DNA of 64,000 nucleotides, from contig NW_027325145.1 in NCBI RefSeq assembly GCF_028372415.1, positions 294,501 through 358,500 on the forward strand, given 5' to 3'. Both the position numbers and the translations under genes were made by a program. Below are positions 58,690 to 64,000 of the stretch, piece after piece. The notes under the pieces are model-generated. The model ran no database searches and was not told the DNA's origin. It saw only the letters and a program-made list of their open reading frames with translations. The stretch is from Notamacropus eugenii. Lineage: Eukaryota; Chordata; Mammalia; Diprotodontia; Macropodidae. Within the stretch, counting starts at the first letter, position 1. The number at the start of each line of letters is the position of its first letter.

Positions 58690-61090
58690 TGGAAACAAAT
58701 GTGCATCTCTAGTCTCAGAATCAGAATGAGGAAGCCAAAACCAAAACAGAGCTGGTAAGTGAGTGTCACTAAACCTAGAAAAGACGTTCAGTGAGTCCCA
58801 AATGATGGAGTCAAATCTACTGGAAAAAACAAACCTAGGTCAGAAACTTGCAGATCTCAGACCACTAGGGCAGTGAACAGACCTACCCTTGGATCATACA
58901 ACTTTGGGACAACTGAAAGACATAAGAGAACAGAAATTCACTCCAGATATCTCAATCCCCCATAAATGTACATAGTCCACTCATGGTCCAAAGACAAATA
59001 GGTTGTAAAAAATCAAAAACTAAAAATAGCTATAATCTCAAAAGAAAAACTGGTCACAAATACAAAAGAACGAAATGACTTGAAAACACAAATCCTCAAA
59101 GATAAGAATTCCAGTAATAGTTACACTAAGAGTTAAACAGGAAACTAAAATATTATTGTAGAAACCAAGTAAAAGCAGCATACAAAAAATAAGAAAAGAC
59201 GCAAAAATTAGGAAGCTATGAAAAGAAAACTAATAGTTTGGAAAAAATTAAAAATCCAATTGAAGAAAAATGACACCTCCAAATATAGGACTCACCAAAA
59301 GGAGTCTAAATAGTCGATGAATAATAATATAAAGTAAGAAAAGAAGACAGGAAAAAAAACAGAAATATGAATTATTACATAGGAGAAACAACTGACCCTG
59401 GGAAAGAGGTTGAAGAACAATTTAAGAATCACCCTAATACCAGAACAAAACAAAACAAAAAAAGAGCCTAGATGACTTCCAAGAAATCATAAAAAGAATT
59501 TGTCTAAATGTTAGATTCAGAGGACAAGGTAGAAAATGAAAGGATATACTAGTGACTTCCTGAAATCCCTAAATGAAAATTCCCAGAAGTCCAGTTAAAG
59601 AAAAAAAAAGCAAGGAGCCAGAAGTAAACAATTCAAGCATTAAGAAACCTCCAACTTTCCTACTGAATCCTGATACAAAAAAAAAAAAATTAAATTAAAT
59701 ATTAGCAAGGAGACCAATAACACTTTACAAAGATCATCAACTACACCCTGATGGATTTATGCCAGGAGTGTAGTGTTGGTTTAATGTTAAGAAAAATGTA
59801 TAATTGATTGTTAATAATATTGTATGATTACTGAAATGCAATAAAAGCTTTGGACAACATACAACAGCAATTCCTGTTATAAATGCTAAAAACCATAGAA
59901 GGAGACAAAGATTTCTTTAAATAATGAGTAGTATTTCTCTAAACTAAGGGCAAGCAATATCTGTATTTGGGATAAGCTAGATAGCTCTACAACAAGATTG
60001 AAGTGAAGGATGTTCATTTTCACTATTACTATTCAATATGGTACTACAAATAATAACTATACCAATAAAACAAGAAAAAGAAATTGAAGGAGTAAACACA
60101 AGTAAAGAGAACACAAAACTATCATTTTTTTTTGCAGAGGTTATGAAGATTTACTTGGAAAACATTAATCTAAACATTTAACAACTTCATCAAAGTTGCA
60201 GGATACAAAACAAACTTGTGTAAATCATCATATATTACCAACAAAAACTTAGCCAGAGGAGATAGGGAGAAAAATTTAGTTTAAAATCACTTTTGGCAGT
60301 ACAAAATACTTGGAAATCTATCTGACAAGAAAACACTGAAACTATATGAACACAATTACAAAACATTCTTCATACAAGGAAAGAGATATCTAAATAATTC
60401 AGGAAGCATTAATTGCCATATCTAGTCTAAATCAGTATTATAAAAATGATAATACTCCTTAAATTAATTTACCAATTTATTGCTATTCCAATCTATCAAA
60501 AAATCATTTCATAAAGCTAAAAAAAATCATGACAAAAGCTTGTGTGTGAAGGGAAGCAATAAAAAAAAATGAAAAGGAATGGCATCTAGCAGTACCACTT
60601 CTCAAACTACATTACAAACTGAACTTATCAAAACAATTTGATATCGCTTAAGAAAAAGACAGATTAGGTACATGATAGTCAGAAGAAAATGTCCACAGAT
60701 AAACTTACCATTGAACAAAAAACTGTTCAAAAAAATAAGCAAGTCTCGACAGCAAAATAAGCTCAAAATTGGTGCATGATTTTCAAAACAAAAGGCTGTC
60801 ATCCTTAGTTGGACAAGTAATACATTTTCTGAGAGATTTATTGATGGACGAGCTTATGACCAAACACTACAACAGATTGCTTAAGATGCCAAAAAAACAA
60901 CAGCAAAATGACAAGATGGCTATAAAGGATGGGGAAATTCATAAGAAAACAGGTATACAATACACTGTTGCTGGATATGGGAACTAATGTTATTTCAGGG
61001 CAGATAGTAACACTAAAGAAATAAATATTATAATATTCAGAGACAAAGGAATTCATTCTAATGGCAAAACAGGATCATTTTAATTTTTAC
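58690..61090 (+). mobile_element. L1: 5' region, ORF1 relic and ORF2 RT fragments
   Basis: A 5' UTR/ORF1-like part (58690-59640) is joined near 59690 to ORF2 RT sequence (GATGGATTTATGCCAGGAGT, TGTTCATTTTCACTATTACT, TCATCAAAGTTGCAGGATAC). Internally deleted. Confidence 0.7.
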
Positions 61091-61599
61091 ATATCCTCTA
61101 AAAAAGTGTCACCTAATTCCAAAATGATTTGCTCATGTGAATAATTTTTTATTGCTATCTGAAAAATTAAAAAATTAGAATCTCAAATTCATGATTTACA
61201 AGATATGTATGATTTGCAATAATGGTATGCATCAAACCAAAACTCAGCTTCTTTCTATGCTCATAGTGATATAACCCATCACATACTTCAAACAATAATT
61301 TGATTTTATCAAGACATACTGACATAGTCATATTCCTTTTCATTTTACCATTTTATAATAAACTAAGTAATATATTTTGAAGAGCCATACAAGCAGATGA
61401 AGGAAGTACATCAGAATTCATAAATACAGATTGCTCTTGGAAAATAACAGTATCAGGCGTAAAAGGAAAGGAAAATGTAGAGTCTATTAAAAGTCTTCTT
61501 TTTAGTTTCTGCTTGAAATATTAAATAACATTTCACTGCTCCAAAAACCACTTACCCATATCATTCTCTTAAAAGCAAATGAGAAAAAAGATGTCAGGA

Positions 61600-62340
61600 T
61601 ACTAGATTAAAAATACAAACCACCATTTAGGACAGAAAGGGGTTACTAAGCACTGGAGATTCTAAGAAAATCAAAGAAGTCCCTACTTTCAAGGAGGTCA
61701 TAATTCACTGGGGAAAACAACATCCAAACAATTACATATATATGAAATATATACATGACAACATAGGGGGAGGTTGTACAGAGTATGACAGAGAAAATCA
61801 TTTCCAGAGGGCAATATGTGAATTGAAATGACAATAAAGAACATTCTAGGCATAGCAGAGAAAGTTAGGAGGGAAAGATTATGAAGGTCTATTAAACCCT
61901 AATAGAGAATTCAATATTTGATCTTGGAAGTAAAAGAGAGTCTTGTAGTTAGTGTATCATGTACTTTAGGAAGATCATTTTTTGCAGTTGTCAGTAAGTC
62001 TGTCAAATACATATTTAGTAAATGTGCCAAGATACAAAAAAGAAAAACAGTTCTTTCATACTCAAGAAGATTATAATCTAATGAGGAAAGATAATACACA
62101 AAAGGAAAGCTCAAACTGAAGGGGAGGGACAGGTCAGAAGAGGTGTCAACAAAACAATATGGTAAACAAATTACATAAATCCTGTTATTTGTATCTCCTT
62201 ACAAGAGACTAAACACTAGTGAGACAAAAAAGAGCCAAGACAGTTTCTGCCTTCAAGAAACTCACAATCTAATGGAAGAAAAAAAAACTATGCAAATAAA
62301 ACATATACAATGTAATCTACTACATGTAGTTTAAAATGCC
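61600..62340 (+). repeat. Old LINE-like 3' sequence, three tandem-like pieces
   Basis: The phrase class CTTTCAAGGAGGTCATAATT / ACTCAAGAAGATTATAATCT / CTTCAAGAAACTCACAATCT occurs at 61687, 62060 and 62251, the same class as at 40375. Confidence 0.5.
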
Positions 62341-62344
62341 TTAA

Positions 62345-63260
62345 AGACAGTTGGAGGTGTGAGATTAGAAGTCAGCACACAGATTGTGGCAGGAAAGTCA
62401 GATGATAACTGAATCTGTGGAAGCTGATGAGATCAGCAAATGAAAAAGAGAATGAAATGAAGGAGAGCAAAAGAGGGCCCAAGGGGATATTTTTGGTTAT
62501 ATGACAAAGGGCAAAAGGAAAGCAGAGTGGCAGCACTTAGGTAGTGTTCAAGTGCCAAAACCAGAGAGGTTAAGGAAAATAAGCATTGAGAATTTGGCAA
62601 CTATGAGGTCAACAGTAACTTTGGAGAGGGTTGTTGTATTGTGTTCATCCTTCCTGCCAAGGAAGACCATGCCATCAGAGAAATGATGACATGAGTTGCA
62701 CTTCACTTTGTTCTGAGAGCCATTTGAATCCAGTCATCAGATATTCGTCACGTAGAATGGAGGTTGCTCAGGTTGCAGCCGGAGATCTTGGGTCCTTTAA
62801 GCCAAGATGTATTCAGATACTCACTTAGAGTGAGGCAATGCACATGAATAGGTGTGTTTAAGAAGTAATCAGGGGATGGCTCCTTTAATGAAGCAAAGAA
62901 AAGAAAGACATCAGGCTTGGAGGGAAACAGCAACAGTTACTGTAGATATTCCTTCTTAAGCCAGGAAGGTCCAGACCAGAGTCTTTAGACTGGGGGTAAG
63001 GGCCCTATAGTGTCTCAGTTTCAGAGTGCAGTAGGTTTAAAGTTCAGTTTCAGTTCCAGCGAAGGGAGACTAACTAGTAAAAGAGTAGCCATCTTTTGGC
63101 CATGCAAATAGTTTTGGTAGAATGATGAGGTTGGAAGCCAGAATGTAAGGATTAAGAAAGTAAGAGGAGAGAAGCCACAGACTCAATGTGTAGAAAATCT
63201 GGCTTGAGGAGCTGCCATGTAGTTAGTAAGCTGAGGAAGAGGAAGAGGACAGAATGAGGG
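62345..63260 (+). repeat. Unclassified old repeat with a reverse SINE-like unit at 62627-62745
   Basis: The inner unit is the reverse complement of the 10045-10265 repeat. The remainder is non-coding and not identified. Confidence 0.4.
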
Positions 63261-63269
63261 GGAAACTAT

Positions 63270-63820
63270 AGAGGAGAACAGTGGTCTTAAATACAGCCTA
63301 TCCAGATTCTTTCATTGCTTTACCTTGTGCTAGGAGATTTGGTGCACCTGTTAACACTACAGGACTGGAAAAGTTGGCTTTTGTTCACAAATAAGAAATT
63401 TTTTTTTGACAGACTTAACTTAAGACTTAAGTCTTTACATTGGCTTCTGTTCCCACTACTGCTTCTCATTTTAGTCTCTTCCTAGTAAACAATGTCGGTG
63501 GTTCTGATTCTGAGCCTTGGAAGCGAAGAGGTCACAATCTTGGAAAGTCCCAAACTTTGAGGAGCAAACTAACCACACATGAAAAGAAGAAAAGAAAGAA
63601 AAAAAAAAGAACGAACAGCAGGAGAGTGAAACAAATGAGCTCAGAAATACTGCTTTTAAGAAGATTCCTCAGAAACTCTGCCAGGAGAAATAAGAAATAC
63701 AGGTAATGGAGTTCTTCCTAGAGGAGAAGAGAGAAGATGGGGATGACAGAATGGAAGGATGTAATAGAAGGGAGTGTGGATTGGGGAAAGGGGTAATCAG
63801 AATGCATGCTGTCTTGCAGT
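63270..63820. other. Right-edge intron sequence, no gene seen
   Basis: Mixed sequence with an A/G-rich tract (63580-63610). The 88-codon frame at 63440-63706 lies over it and matches nothing I recognise. Confidence 0.35.
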
Positions 63821-63824
63821 GAGC

Positions 63825-63930
63825 AGAAAGGAGAAATGGGAACAAAATTTGGAACTCAAAATCTTATGGAGATGGATGTTGAAAATTTAAAATAAATAAA
63901 TGACAAAAAAAAGAAGAAAAAAGAAATTCT
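63825..63930 (+). mobile_element. L1 3' end with A-rich tail
   Basis: AAATTTGGAACTCAAAATCT, ATGTTGAAAATTTAAAAT and an A-rich tail mark an L1 3' terminus. Confidence 0.85.
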
Positions 63931-64000
63931 CCCAGGCAGTTTGTAGCTCTCAACATGAGCTTTTATTGCTTTTAAGAAAGACTTCCAAGAAGGAAATTAG

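Noticed and set aside
55144-64000. PHF6-like exons 2 and 3 (zinc knuckle start, AAHHKCM and SIEDVQKEIKRGTK)
   Set aside because: I looked on the minus strand for the conserved pieces and saw none; by human intron sizes they should lie beyond the window.

Overview
The window is mammalian nuclear DNA, most likely marsupial and probably from a Y chromosome. It is AT-rich and built largely of marsupial-type L1 and half-L1 (HAL1-like) pieces, SINEs with RTE/BovB-like tails, one RTE reverse-transcriptase relic, CR1/L3 relics, MIRs and a small set of LTR fossils. Two intron-containing protein-coding genes stand out, both on the minus strand.

Gene 1 (11795-18007, minus) is a complete RBMX/RBMY-type gene. 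Eight coding exons join in frame to a 402-residue hnRNP G-like protein: an N-terminal RRM with intact RNP2 and RNP1, an RG-rich block, then SRGY/RDY low-complexity repeats ending GGRSRY. A predicted non-coding first exon abuts a 52-bp GC-box minisatellite (18061-18563). A 79-nt terminal-stem sequence in the intron after the RRM exons sits where human RBMX carries SNORD61, but its C and D boxes are imperfect.

Gene 2 (25908-55143 and beyond the right edge, minus) is PHF6-like. Seven coding exons, matching human exons 4-10, join in frame to 277 residues and the stop codon. Human exons 2-3 were not found and are expected to the right of the window. The last coding exon ends at its stop and is followed at once by a splice donor, so the 3' UTR should lie in a further exon somewhere between 23.9 and 25.9 kb.

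In humans PHF6 and RBMX lie about 2.5 Mb apart in opposite orientation with many genes between. Here they are 7-8 kb apart in the same orientation, and both proteins differ at many positions that I remember as nearly invariant in the X copies. RBMY and PHF6Y are both reported from marsupial Y chromosomes, so the simplest reading is a marsupial RBMY-PHF6Y gene pair. This is an inference; no X copy is available here for comparison.

Layout: 1-11 kb repeats (L1, HAL1-like, solo LTRs, CR1/L3, SINEs); 11.8-19.9 kb RBMY-like gene and GC-rich promoter region; 19.9-23.9 kb intergenic repeats and a long CTTT microsatellite; 24-55 kb PHF6-like gene with repeat-filled introns; 55-64 kb further PHF6-like intron with L1/CR1 relics and an isolated CpG-rich, NRF1-like stretch near 56.4 kb. 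Both genes encode nuclear proteins (RNA processing and chromatin/nucleolar regulation), but nothing in the sequence shows them acting together.
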